From assembly GCA_946886805.1 (NCBI GenBank), contig CAMPJM010000177.1, positions 1-7,826 of the forward strand: 7,826 bases of DNA, in the 5' to 3' direction. Each line of letters opens with the position of its first letter. The stretch's first letter is position 1. Source of the DNA: an uncultured Flammeovirgaceae bacterium. Its GTDB lineage: Bacteria > Bacteroidota > Bacteroidia > Cytophagales > Cyclobacteriaceae. The notes beneath the pieces were generated by a model that did no database searches, had not been told where the DNA came from, and saw only the letters and a program-made list of their open reading frames with translations. A program made the translations under genes and the position numbers. Shown here one piece after another: positions 1 to 7,000 of the stretch.

Positions 1-402
1 ACCCCCCCTCGCCCTCTACCCTATTCTGGTAAAAATCTAAAAAAGGTGCTGGTTTTATTCGAAAATAAGATCAGTGATAACCTGGGTGAAGGGGAAAAAA
101 TATTTTTAGGAAAGGTTCTTCAAGCAGTTCAGCTCAATTTTGACGACGTGGCACTTTTAAATGTATCTCTCGTTGAAGAATCTTCCTTTGACCAGATCAA
201 TAATTTTGATGCCTTCATACAGATATCTCTTGGGGTTAAAAACAACCTTTTGGCTTTTAATGCTAGTCTGCCATTTTATGAAATTATAAATAAAAATAAA
301 GTGCGCTATCTTTTAACAGATAACCTTAAAGAAATACAAGCAGAAAAAGAAAAGAAAGTGCTTCTCTGGAATAACCTTCAAAAACTCTTTACAAAGTCAT
401 AA
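1..402 (+). CDS. Partial hypothetical protein, possibly DNA polymerase III psi-like subunit
   Basis: The frame is open from the first base to a TAA at 400-402 (133 codons), so the gene almost certainly starts upstream. An in-frame GTG at 46 exists but lies inside a continuous reading frame, and the preceding residues (PYSGKNLKKVLVL) read as the same domain. The visible part alternates strands and helices: a hydrophobic strand (VLVLF), a helix (FLGKVLQAVQL), a second strand (DVALLNVS), then PFYEI and a C-terminal helix with KVLLWNNLQKLF. Ending in a 'LTDNLKEI...K..LW..L' pattern recalls the C-terminus of E. coli HolD (psi, a clamp-loader accessory protein) and small uracil-DNA-glycosylase-like folds. 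That link is made by eye and is weak. It could equally be an uncharacterised Bacteroidota family. The coding call is firm; the function is tentative. The next gene starts 87 bp downstream on the same strand. Confidence 0.7.
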   Translation, partial: TPPRPLPYSGKNLKKVLVLFENKISDNLGEGEKIFLGKVLQAVQLNFDDVALLNVSLVEESSFDQINNFDAFIQISLGVKNNLLAFNASLPFYEIINKNKVRYLLTDNLKEIQAEKEKKVLLWNNLQKLFTKS

Positions 403-489
403 CATACTGATTACCAATCAATTATAAATATTATCAGAACTTTTATTATTTAAATACGCTTAATACAAGAACACCATCTTGATTTAAGT

Positions 490-1098
490 ATGCGTCAGTA
501 TTTAAAATTCTTCTGGGATGTCATCAAAAAGATGGCTCAATTAAGGTTTTTATATTTTGTTGTTGCCGTTATTCTTTTGGTGATTTTTGCAGATAATTAT
601 TCTGAGGCCCATAAAAATAAATTACGTTCCAAACAATTATATAAAACGCTTGAGCCAAAAGAGGTCTCCGATCAGAAATTCCATACCTCATCATCTAAAA
701 TAGATTCTTTGGTTAATTATGCACTTACTTTGCAAGGCATCCCCTACCAATACGCAGGCAAGTCACTAAAAGGCTTTGATTGCTCAGGATTTACTTTTTT
801 CGTTTTCAATAAATTCGGCATTAGTATACCTGCAGGGTCGGCTAACCAATATTCGCTGGGTGAATCAGTACAAGTCTCAGAAATTCAAAAAGGGGATTTG
901 GTTTTCTTTACAGGTACAGAAAAAGGAAGCAACGAAGTGGGTCATGTAGGAATTGTAATCTCAGCTAAAGGTGACGAAGTTCAGTTTATCCATAGTTCAT
1001 CGGGTGGTGGCGGCAGAGGTATTACCATCAATAGCCTTGAGCATCCCCATTATAATGCCCGATATTTAGGAGTTCGGAGGATGTTTGAAAGTGATTAA
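490..1098 (+). CDS. Membrane-anchored NlpC/P60 (C40) peptidoglycan endopeptidase
   Basis: A 202-residue cysteine peptidase expected to cut peptide stems of peptidoglycan, typically the gamma-D-Glu to diamino acid bond. Residues about 19-35 (RFLYFVVAVILLVIFAD) form one hydrophobic segment after a basic N-terminus, so the enzyme is probably held in the inner membrane or exported by an uncleaved signal anchor. No lipobox cysteine is seen. The linker at 36-70 is polar. The NlpC/P60 domain covers about 71-198. Cys98 in GFDCSGF is the nucleophile, His152 in GHVGIVI the catalytic base, and His168 in FIHSSSGGGG the likely third polar residue, so the triad is complete. The length fits a single-domain enzyme without SH3 domains. 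The start chosen is the ATG at 490, since it places basic residues before the membrane segment; an ATG at codon 15 would shorten the cytoplasmic part. It faces the minus-strand oxidoreductase gene convergently. Confidence 0.93.
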   Translation: MRQYLKFFWDVIKKMAQLRFLYFVVAVILLVIFADNYSEAHKNKLRSKQLYKTLEPKEVSDQKFHTSSSKIDSLVNYALTLQGIPYQYAGKSLKGFDCSGFTFFVFNKFGISIPAGSANQYSLGESVQVSEIQKGDLVFFTGTEKGSNEVGHVGIVISAKGDEVQFIHSSSGGGGRGITINSLEHPHYNARYLGVRRMFESD

Positions 1099-1135
1099 TT
1101 TTTTCTATCCTTGTAACTACTCAGGTAGTAGAAAC

Positions 1136-1284
1136 CGTCATGCCTGGCGCAGCGTAGACCAGCGCCCAAAAGCATCCCTTCGGGGGAATCCTCGTCTAAG
1201 TGCTGGAATTTAGCGATTCCGAATTCATATCGAGGGATTCCGGATATTTACTTCGTGAAAAACTCCGTAAATTCCGGAATGACG
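1136..1284. repeat. Palindromic intergenic repeat, about 149 bp, REP/MITE-like
   Basis: The ends are imperfect inverted repeats: cgtcatgcc at 1136-1144 and ggaatgacg at 1276-1284, matching at 8 of 9 positions. Inside are several further stems. GGCGC/GCGCC lies within 1145-1167; a CCC-TTCG-GGG hairpin sits near 1177-1186; GGAAT/ATTCC is at 1205-1220; and the longest pairs attccggatattta at 1237-1250 with taaattccggaat at 1268-1280, with one unpaired base. The stretch is more GC-rich than its surroundings and has no credible reading frame. It lies between two convergent genes, so it could fold in either transcript and help end transcription. Copy number in the genome cannot be seen here, so 'dispersed' is an inference from the structure. 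Confidence 0.6.
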
Positions 1285-1300
1285 AGTAAACCGCAAATGC

Positions 1301-1391
1301 CACTTTCAACTTTGAACCTTAAACTCGAAATTTCTAATTTGCAATTTGCAATTTATAATTTATAATTTATAATTTATAATTTATAATTTCT
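1301..1391. repeat. Thirteen in-register heptamers, consensus AATTTAT
   Basis: Reading in steps of seven from 1301 gives CACTTTC, AACTTTG, AACCTTA, AACTCGA, AATTTCT, AATTTGC, AATTTGC, five copies of AATTTAT, and AATTTCT ending at 1391. The period stays exact although the first units differ from the last, which suggests an old array with a freshly expanded right part (1350-1384). The array starts 16 bp after the palindromic repeat. Its last unit covers two bases of the stop codon (1390-1392) of the minus-strand oxidoreductase gene, so the array directly abuts coding sequence. Such short tandem heptamers resemble the STRR-type repeats known from cyanobacteria. A function is unknown; slippage-driven length variation between strains is expected. 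Confidence 0.85.
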
Positions 1392-2526
1392 AAAGCACCT
1401 CTTCCAATTTAGCTTCCAAGCTCGCGCCTCTCAGGTTCTTAGCCACTATTTTTCCATCAGGACCTATAAGAAAAGTCGCTGGGATTGCCTGAATATTGTA
1501 TAAACGGGCTGCCGCAGAATTAAAATACGCAAGGTCAGAAACATGCGTCCAGGTAAGGCCGTCGGCAGCAATTGCTGCCACCCAATCTTCTCTGTTTTTA
1601 TCAAGGGAAACACCGAAAACTTCAAACCCTTTGTCATTATACTTATTGTACATTCTTACCACATTCGGATTTTCCATCCTGCAAGGTCTGCACCAGGCAG
1701 CCCAGAAATCAATCAAAACAAATTTTCCTCTTAAAGATGATAATTTCACCGTATCCCCTTCAGGATTTGGGAGCGCAATTTCAGGAGCCATTTGACCAAC
1801 AGATAGAGTTCTCATATTATCGACCCTGGAAATAAAATCCTGAGCAAGTTTTGAGTCCGGCATGCTTTTACCAAATTTTGTAGCCAAAGTATCAAAAAAC
1901 GGAAATTCCTTTTCAGGATCCAGAAAATTCACAGCGTATAAGGCAGCAATTGAATTGTCCATTTTATTAATGGCGGATTTAATATTTTCATTTTTCTCCT
2001 TTTCCATTTCCAAATAAACATTTCTTAAGCTGTCTATTTTCCCCTGATCCTGATTATTGCTTGCCTCCTGGAAAGCTATTTCAAGTTCCTGCACCTCTTG
2101 CTGAAAATTCTTCATGATATCATTCACCTTATTGAAATGATCAGTATCTTCCGATCCTTTCACTTCGGAAATTCCCTCCTGTGAAGCCCCATCTGCAACT
2201 ATTTGTATATCAGAATCGTCCAAGATAAAATTAACAACCTGTGTATTATAGAAATTGATCCTATAAAATCCCGCTTCCTTAGTTTCTACAGTAGTTTTAA
2301 ATGTATTTTTATCCGTTAAGATCAGGGTGTCTATGGTTACCATCTGATCGTTTTGCAATTCCTGCAATAGTATGGTACCTTCTTGCGGGTTTTTGACCTC
2401 GCCTGAGATTTCTACACCATCTTCGTTGCCATCGTTACTTTTTCCCTGCGAGCAGCTAAGAACCAGCAAAAAAGATAAAAAAGAAAACACCAGCTTGTTC
2501 ATTATAATTATTTTTGATTTGGACAT
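1390..2526 (-). CDS. TlpA/ResA-type thiol-disulfide oxidoreductase lipoprotein with DUF4369 domain
   Basis: A 378-residue envelope thioredoxin. A hydrophobic signal (about residues 11-24) ends in LVLSC, so Cys25 is the probable lipidated residue. Residues about 37-113 are a beta-rich region of DUF4369 type (ISGEVKNP...TILLQEL...FYRINFYN). Residues about 130-240 are helical and charged. The thioredoxin/AhpC-TSA domain covers about 243-378, with active-site Cys279 and Cys282 in FWAAWCRPCRMENP and the cis-proline at IPATF (Pro349). It therefore probably reduces or rearranges disulfides on the periplasmic side; the partner is unknown. Met9 (codon 2500-2502) gives the more standard lipoprotein leader MNKLVFSFLSFLLVLSC and may be the true start. 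The gene lies 27 bp downstream of gatB on the same strand, so co-transcription is likely although no functional link is obvious. Its TAG stop sits in the last unit of the heptamer array. Confidence 0.92.
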   Translation of the reverse strand: MSKSKIIIMNKLVFSFLSFLLVLSCSQGKSNDGNEDGVEISGEVKNPQEGTILLQELQNDQMVTIDTLILTDKNTFKTTVETKEAGFYRINFYNTQVVNFILDDSDIQIVADGASQEGISEVKGSEDTDHFNKVNDIMKNFQQEVQELEIAFQEASNNQDQGKIDSLRNVYLEMEKEKNENIKSAINKMDNSIAALYAVNFLDPEKEFPFFDTLATKFGKSMPDSKLAQDFISRVDNMRTLSVGQMAPEIALPNPEGDTVKLSSLRGKFVLIDFWAAWCRPCRMENPNVVRMYNKYNDKGFEVFGVSLDKNREDWVAAIAADGLTWTHVSDLAYFNSAAARLYNIQAIPATFLIGPDGKIVAKNLRGASLEAKLEEVL

Positions 2527-2553
2527 ATAATTGATATTTCGTTCTACTCCCTA

Positions 2554-4008
2554 TTAATCTAACCTTTCCTTTAAAAGTTCACTGGCAACTTTAGGATCTG
2601 CCTTCCCCTTACTCTTTTTCATAATTTCTGCCATAAATAGACCTAAAAGCCCTTTTTTTCCACTTTTATATTCGCCTACTTTCCCAGGTAACGATGCTAG
2701 AACCTCTTCGACTATTGGAATAATGGTGTTTGCGTTACTTTCCTGCACCAAATTCATTTCCTCTGCAATTTTCAAAGGATCTTTCCCCGGATTTTCAATC
2801 ATTGCCGGATAGATTTTTTGTGAAGCCGCAGAAAAGCTGACCGTGCCGGCATCTATCAACTTTATGATTGTTGCCATCTGCTTAGGTGGAACTGGAAACT
2901 GGTTTATATGCAGGCCCGATTCATTCAAATAGGACTTAATGGGACCCATCATCCAATTGGACGCTGCCTTATAGTTTTTTGTCTCTTCACAAAGTTCTAC
3001 GAAATATAAGGCTATTTCCTTCGAATCCGTTAAAACTTGTGCATCGTAACCTGGAAGCTGAAAATCCTCTACAAATTTTTTATATAAGGCTTTGGGCAAG
3101 CTCGGCATAGATGCCGTTATCTTTTCCAACCACTCATCAGAAATTACCAATGGACTTAGATCCGGCTCAGGAAAATACCGATAATCATTCAGATCTTCTT
3201 TTGTTCTCATGCTACTGGTTGATCCTTTAGCAGCATCAAAAGTCCTCGTTTCTGAAATTATTGCCTCTCCTTTTTCAATTTGCTCTATTTGCCGTTTTAC
3301 TTCGTGATCGATAGCGCGCTGTACATTTCGAACAGAATTCATGTTCTTCACCTCTACCTTTTTTCCGTACTCCGTGGCATCATTGAGCATAATAGAAACA
3401 TTCGCATCACAACGCATAGACCCCTCTTCCATGTTTCCATCGCAAATATCAAGGTATCTCACCAATTTTCGAACTTCTGTTAAAAAAGCATATGCTTCAT
3501 CAGAACTTCTTAAATCCGGTTCTGTCACTATTTCTATAAGCGGTACCCCCGCCCGATTAAAATCAACCAAGGTGTCCACTTCCTCAACAAGGTGCATAGA
3601 TTTCCCAGCATCCTCTTCCATATGAACCCTGTTGAGTTTTACATCTCTGGTAATTCCATCAGGAGTGGTGATAGTTACAAAGCCGCCAACACAAATCGGT
3701 GTCTTATCCTGCGTTATTTGGTATCCTTTAGGTAAATCAGGATAAAAATAATTTTTTCTATCAAAGATGTTTTCCCGGGTGATCTTAGATTCACAGGCCA
3801 AGCCCATTTTTATGGCATGCTCTACTGCGGTCTTATTTAGCTTTGGCAAAGTTCCCGGATGGCCAAGTGTTATTACGCTAACATTTGTATTGGGAAGATT
3901 TCCAAATTCTGTAGAATCACCGGCATACATTTTACTTTTGGTCAAAAGTTGGGCATGCACCTCTAATCCGATAACCACAGTATATTTATCCCTGATTGCT
4001 TTTTCCAT
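2554..4008 (-). CDS. gatB: Aspartyl/glutamyl-tRNA(Asn/Gln) amidotransferase subunit B
   Basis: Subunit B of GatCAB, the cytoplasmic complex that converts Glu-tRNA(Gln) and/or Asp-tRNA(Asn) to the amide form. GatB binds the misacylated tRNA and activates the side chain with ATP, while GatA supplies ammonia from glutamine. The 484-residue length is normal. The N-terminal catalytic domain (about 9-297) shows the hallmark VVIGLEVHAQL at 11-21, the signature FDRKNYFYPDLPKGYQITQ at 82-100, GSMRCDANVS at 196-205 and YRYFPEPDL at 276-284. The helical tail (about 300-484) is the tRNA-binding GatB/YqeY type and ends with the conserved GLLGLFMAEIMKKSKGKADP region (453-472). The ATG at 4008 puts the hallmark at the expected distance. 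gatA and gatC are not in the window and must be elsewhere. The 181 bp upstream, back to alaS, is mostly a MITE-like element, so the gatB promoter must lie inside or just after it. Confidence 0.98.
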   Translation of the reverse strand: MEKAIRDKYTVVIGLEVHAQLLTKSKMYAGDSTEFGNLPNTNVSVITLGHPGTLPKLNKTAVEHAIKMGLACESKITRENIFDRKNYFYPDLPKGYQITQDKTPICVGGFVTITTPDGITRDVKLNRVHMEEDAGKSMHLVEEVDTLVDFNRAGVPLIEIVTEPDLRSSDEAYAFLTEVRKLVRYLDICDGNMEEGSMRCDANVSIMLNDATEYGKKVEVKNMNSVRNVQRAIDHEVKRQIEQIEKGEAIISETRTFDAAKGSTSSMRTKEDLNDYRYFPEPDLSPLVISDEWLEKITASMPSLPKALYKKFVEDFQLPGYDAQVLTDSKEIALYFVELCEETKNYKAASNWMMGPIKSYLNESGLHINQFPVPPKQMATIIKLIDAGTVSFSAASQKIYPAMIENPGKDPLKIAEEMNLVQESNANTIIPIVEEVLASLPGKVGEYKSGKKGLLGLFMAEIMKKSKGKADPKVASELLKERLD

Positions 4009-4027
4009 TATGTACTTTCAATAAAAA

Positions 4028-4035
4028 CAAAAATA
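4028..4035 (-). promoter_or_regulatory. Possible Bacteroidota -7 box for gatB
   Basis: On the minus strand this reads TATTTTTG, a full match to the Bacteroidota -7 consensus TAnnTTTG, and it lies about 20 bp before the gatB ATG. The nearest upstream TTG, at the inner edge of the MITE-like inverted repeat, is only about 12 bp away, too close for a normal -33 box. AT-rich DNA yields such matches by chance, so this is a weak call. Confidence 0.3.
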
Positions 4036-4046
4036 CTATTTATTTA

Positions 4047-4184
4047 TCAATGCCGTTTAGTTAAGTTTTTTATACACCTCATCCCCCGTAATTCTACGGG
4101 ACGAGCTCCGAATTTCTCCAAGGCAGGCTCTCAATCCTTCTCCTAAAAAGAGAAGGGTTAAAGGTCTTAACTAAACGACATTGA
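4047..4184. mobile_element. MITE-like element, 138 bp, with 19-bp terminal inverted repeats
   Basis: The left end, tcaatgccgtttagttaag (4047-4065), and the right end, cttaactaaacgacattga (4166-4184), are inverted copies matching at 18 of 19 positions. The roughly 100-bp interior has no reading frame of note. It contains two hairpins: CCCGTA/TACGGG (4085-4100) and a stem around CCTTCTC/GAGAAGG (4136-4156) that extends to 10 bp with one wobble pair. Short size, near-perfect inverted ends and no transposase are the marks of a non-autonomous transposable element. I see no clear target-site duplication next to the ends, so insertion by transposition is inferred. The right end lies 5 bp past the alaS stop codon and the left end 38 bp before gatB. 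It could alternatively act as a transcript-end hairpin for alaS. Confidence 0.65.
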
Positions 4185-4189
4185 CCTAT

Positions 4190-6835
4190 CTATTTTAATT
4201 TTTCTTCTACTATTTCTTTTGCTTTCTGCAACAAGTTATTCAGGCCGTTTATATCTTTTCCTCCTGCTGTGGCAAAGAATGGTTGACCGCCGCCACCTCC
4301 CTTAATTTCTTTAGCCAATTCGCGAACTATCTGGCCTGCGTTTAATTTTTTGTTCTCAATCAGGTCTTCAGAAACCATAACTGCAATCTGCGGTTTATCA
4401 TCAATATTTGCAGCAAGCACCAAAAATAATGAATCGAACTTGTTTTTTAAGTCAAAGGCCAACTTTTTAAGTGCCTCTGTACTTGGTAAATTTACCTGTT
4501 CAACAATAGCACTTGTGTCATTTATTTTGAAAGCATTGGCAATAAGCTCGCCACTCAATGCCGTAGCTTGTTTCATTTGCATCGCTTCTACTTGTTTGCT
4601 TAGTTGATTTTTTTCTTCTACAAGATTTTGAAGTGCCTGTTTAAAATCCTGAGGATTCTTTAAAATAGCTTTCGCTTCTTCCAATAAATCGAGCTGAGAG
4701 CTGATGTATTTTTGGGCTCCTTCGGCTGTAATGGCCTCAATCCTTCTTACCCCTGTGGCTACTGAACCTTCGGAAATAATTTTAAAATACCCTATTTTCC
4801 CTGTTGCAGGAACATGTGTTCCACCACACAATTCAATGGAATAGTTTTTATCAAAGGTAATTACCCTTACAAACTCGCCGTATTTTTCGCCAAAAAGAGC
4901 CATTGCGCCAAGTTCCTTTGCTTTTTCTATGGGAACATTTCTTTGCTCTGATAATGGGATATTCTCCCTTATCTTTCTATTCACGATCTGCTCCACCTTT
5001 CGGATTTCTTCTTCGGTCATTTTACTAAAATGGGAAAAATCGAAACGAAGCACTTCTTCATTCACCAAAGATCCTTTTTGCTGCACATGTGACCCTAAAA
5101 CAGACTTGAGCGCAGCATGTAAAAGGTGGGTGGCACTATGGTTGTTTTCGGTTAGCTTCCTTTTCTCTTCATCAACAAGGGCAGTAAAAATACTTGAAGG
5201 ATTTTCAGGAAGCTTATCAACAAAATGCACGGTAAGTTCATTTTCCTTTTTGGTGTCTTCTACTCTAATGGTTTCCTGATCAGATTTTAGATAGCCCGTA
5301 TCCCCTATCTGCCCACCACTTTCTGCATAAAATGGCGTTTTATCAAGCACCACCTGATACCTGCTTTTTCCCTTCTCTTTAATCTCCCTGTACCGCAATA
5401 TCCTCGCCGGCGATTCAAGCGTTTCGTATCCAATGAAACTACTCTCCTCCTCTTTTTCTCCAACAGTTGTCCAGTCTCCGGTTTCCTGAGCAGCTGCCGA
5501 ACGGGATCTTTCTTTCTGAAGCTTCATATTTTCCCTGAAGCCATCCTCATCGACTTTCATATTATTTTCCGAAGCAATTAACTGTGTTAAATCTAAAGGG
5601 AAACCGAAAGTGTCATACAACTCAAAAGCGAAAAAGCCGGGAATTATTATTTCTCTATCGCCTTTTGCTTTTAATTTTTCCCGCTCCTCTTCAAATCTCT
5701 TTAAGCCGACTTCCAACGTCCTTAAAAAAGCAGCTTCTTCTTCATGAAGAACTTTTGCTACAAAGTCCTGCTGTTGCTTTAATTCGGGGAAGACACCATC
5801 AAATTGTTCTGCCAAAGCAGGCACCAGGGTATAAATAAAAGGCACTTTGAAATTTAAATAAGTATAACCATACCTGATAGCTCTTCTGAGAATTCTCCTA
5901 ATTACATATCCTGCCTTATTATTGGAGGGTAGCTGCCCGTCAGCTATTGCAAATGCTGTAGCTCTTATATGGTCCACGATCACGCGCATGGCAATGTCTG
6001 AGCCTTTTTCTTGACCATATGCGATACCGCTGGAAGCCGCCAGCTTTTGGATTAGAGGTTGGAAAACATCAGTATCATAGTTTGACTGCTTGCCTTGAAT
6101 AGCCATAACCAGCCTTTCGAAACCCATACCGGTATCAACATGCTTTGCTGGCAGATTCACCAATTTACCTGATGCTTGTCTGTTATATTGTATAAAAACC
6201 AGGTTCCATATTTCCACCACCTGTGGATGATCATTGTTGACCAATGATTTTCCACTGATTTTCTTTATTTCAGCTTCTGTTCGCAGGTCGATGTGTATTT
6301 CTGAACAAGGACCACATGGTCCTACATCACCCATTTCCCAGAAATTATCCTTTTTGTTACCGTTCAATATTCTTTCTTCGGGCAAAAATTGCTTCCAAAG
6401 ATCAAATGCCTCCTGGTCAAAATCGAGGTCTTCACTTTTGTCACCTTCAAACACGGTCACATACATCCGCTCTTTTGGAAGTCTATACACTTCAGTAAGT
6501 AATTCCCAGGCCCAGGAAATGGCTTCTTTCTTAAAATAATTTCCAAAAGACCAATTGCCCAACATTTCGAACATTGTGTGATGATAGGTGTCAAGACCTA
6601 CCTCTTCCAAGTCATTATGCTTGCCTGAGACCCTAAGGCATTTTTGCGTATCTGCAATTCTCAGATACCGGGGTTCCTGATTTCCCAAAAAATAATCCTT
6701 AAACTGATTCATTCCAGCATTAGTGAACATTAATGTTGGATCATTTTTTATAACCAAAGGGGCAGATGGAACTATTTGGTGTTCTTTCCCTTTAAAGAAT
6801 TCAAGAAACTTAGCTCTAATTAATTTAGAATCCAT
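4190..6835 (-). CDS. alaS: Alanine-tRNA ligase
   Basis: Cytoplasmic class II synthetase that charges tRNA(Ala) with alanine using ATP and clears mischarged Ser- and Gly-tRNA(Ala). At 881 residues it is a normal full-length bacterial enzyme. The aminoacylation domain (about 1-245) shows FFKGKEHQIVPSAPLV (13-28), FTNAGMNQFKDYFLG (37-51), TMFEMLGNWSFGNYFKKEAI (87-106), WEMGDVGPCGPCSEIH (166-181) and DTGMGFERL (234-242). The tRNA-recognition helical part follows to about 460. The editing domain carries all four metal ligands: His566 and His570 in NHSATH, Cys670 and His674 in CGGTH. The C-Ala domain (about 770-881) has the glycine-rich GGGGGQPFFATAGG (846-859). The start at the ATG at 6835 gives the typical N-terminus. 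It is divergent from the M23 peptidase gene across 165 bp; the TAG stop is 5 bp from the MITE-like element. Nothing is missing or fused. Confidence 0.99.
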   Translation of the reverse strand: MDSKLIRAKFLEFFKGKEHQIVPSAPLVIKNDPTLMFTNAGMNQFKDYFLGNQEPRYLRIADTQKCLRVSGKHNDLEEVGLDTYHHTMFEMLGNWSFGNYFKKEAISWAWELLTEVYRLPKERMYVTVFEGDKSEDLDFDQEAFDLWKQFLPEERILNGNKKDNFWEMGDVGPCGPCSEIHIDLRTEAEIKKISGKSLVNNDHPQVVEIWNLVFIQYNRQASGKLVNLPAKHVDTGMGFERLVMAIQGKQSNYDTDVFQPLIQKLAASSGIAYGQEKGSDIAMRVIVDHIRATAFAIADGQLPSNNKAGYVIRRILRRAIRYGYTYLNFKVPFIYTLVPALAEQFDGVFPELKQQQDFVAKVLHEEEAAFLRTLEVGLKRFEEEREKLKAKGDREIIIPGFFAFELYDTFGFPLDLTQLIASENNMKVDEDGFRENMKLQKERSRSAAAQETGDWTTVGEKEEESSFIGYETLESPARILRYREIKEKGKSRYQVVLDKTPFYAESGGQIGDTGYLKSDQETIRVEDTKKENELTVHFVDKLPENPSSIFTALVDEEKRKLTENNHSATHLLHAALKSVLGSHVQQKGSLVNEEVLRFDFSHFSKMTEEEIRKVEQIVNRKIRENIPLSEQRNVPIEKAKELGAMALFGEKYGEFVRVITFDKNYSIELCGGTHVPATGKIGYFKIISEGSVATGVRRIEAITAEGAQKYISSQLDLLEEAKAILKNPQDFKQALQNLVEEKNQLSKQVEAMQMKQATALSGELIANAFKINDTSAIVEQVNLPSTEALKKLAFDLKNKFDSLFLVLAANIDDKPQIAVMVSEDLIENKKLNAGQIVRELAKEIKGGGGGQPFFATAGGKDINGLNNLLQKAKEIVEEKLK

Positions 6836-7000
6836 TTAAAAATTACTTATGTGATTAATACAAATTTGCAACATTTCCTTTTTTAAAATAATTTCTATAT
6901 TGCAGCTTATAAATAACCGGATTTGACAGTATTAATTGAACTTTTCCGGCTATTGTAAAAGTTGATACAAAATTAGTAGAATTTAGCACACTAATTAACC
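6836..7000. promoter_or_regulatory. Divergent promoter region between alaS and the M23 peptidase gene
   Basis: The two genes point away from each other, so both promoters should lie in these 165 AT-rich bases. On the minus strand TAATTTTG (6968-6975) fits the Bacteroidota -7 consensus TAnnTTTG and would give alaS a leader of about 125 bases, but no good -33 TTG stands at the right distance. No convincing plus-strand -7 box was found. A 7-bp perfect inverted repeat, AACTTTT (6939-6945) and AAAAGTT (6957-6963), and the 8-bp palindrome CAAATTTG (6861-6868) lie within the region and could be operator or leader structures. The exact promoters are not resolved. Confidence 0.45.

Noticed and set aside
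403..489. Promoter for the NlpC/P60 gene
   Set aside because: No TAnnTTTG box with a suitably placed TTG was found in this AT-rich gap, so no site is called.
1115..1131. Small hairpin ACTAC-TCAG-GTAGT after the NlpC/P60 gene as a terminator
   Set aside because: Only five base pairs and no T-run after it; not a convincing intrinsic terminator.
1301..1391. Heptamer run as a CRISPR array
   Set aside because: Units are 7 bp with no spacers and no cas genes nearby.
1496..1835. Plus-strand open frames opposite the thioredoxin lipoprotein gene
   Set aside because: They are antisense to a clearly conserved protein, have no recognisable domain, and their residues follow from the codons of the real gene.
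3280..4024. Plus-strand open frames opposite gatB
   Set aside because: gatB is full length with every family signature; these frames show no independent support.
4134..4158. CCTTCTC/GAGAAGG hairpin as an intrinsic terminator of alaS
   Set aside because: On the alaS strand the stem is not followed by a T-run, so it is better treated as part of the repeat element.
4350..6539. Several plus-strand open frames opposite alaS
   Set aside because: The minus-strand alaS frame is continuous with all catalytic and editing motifs; the antisense frames are low-complexity shadows.
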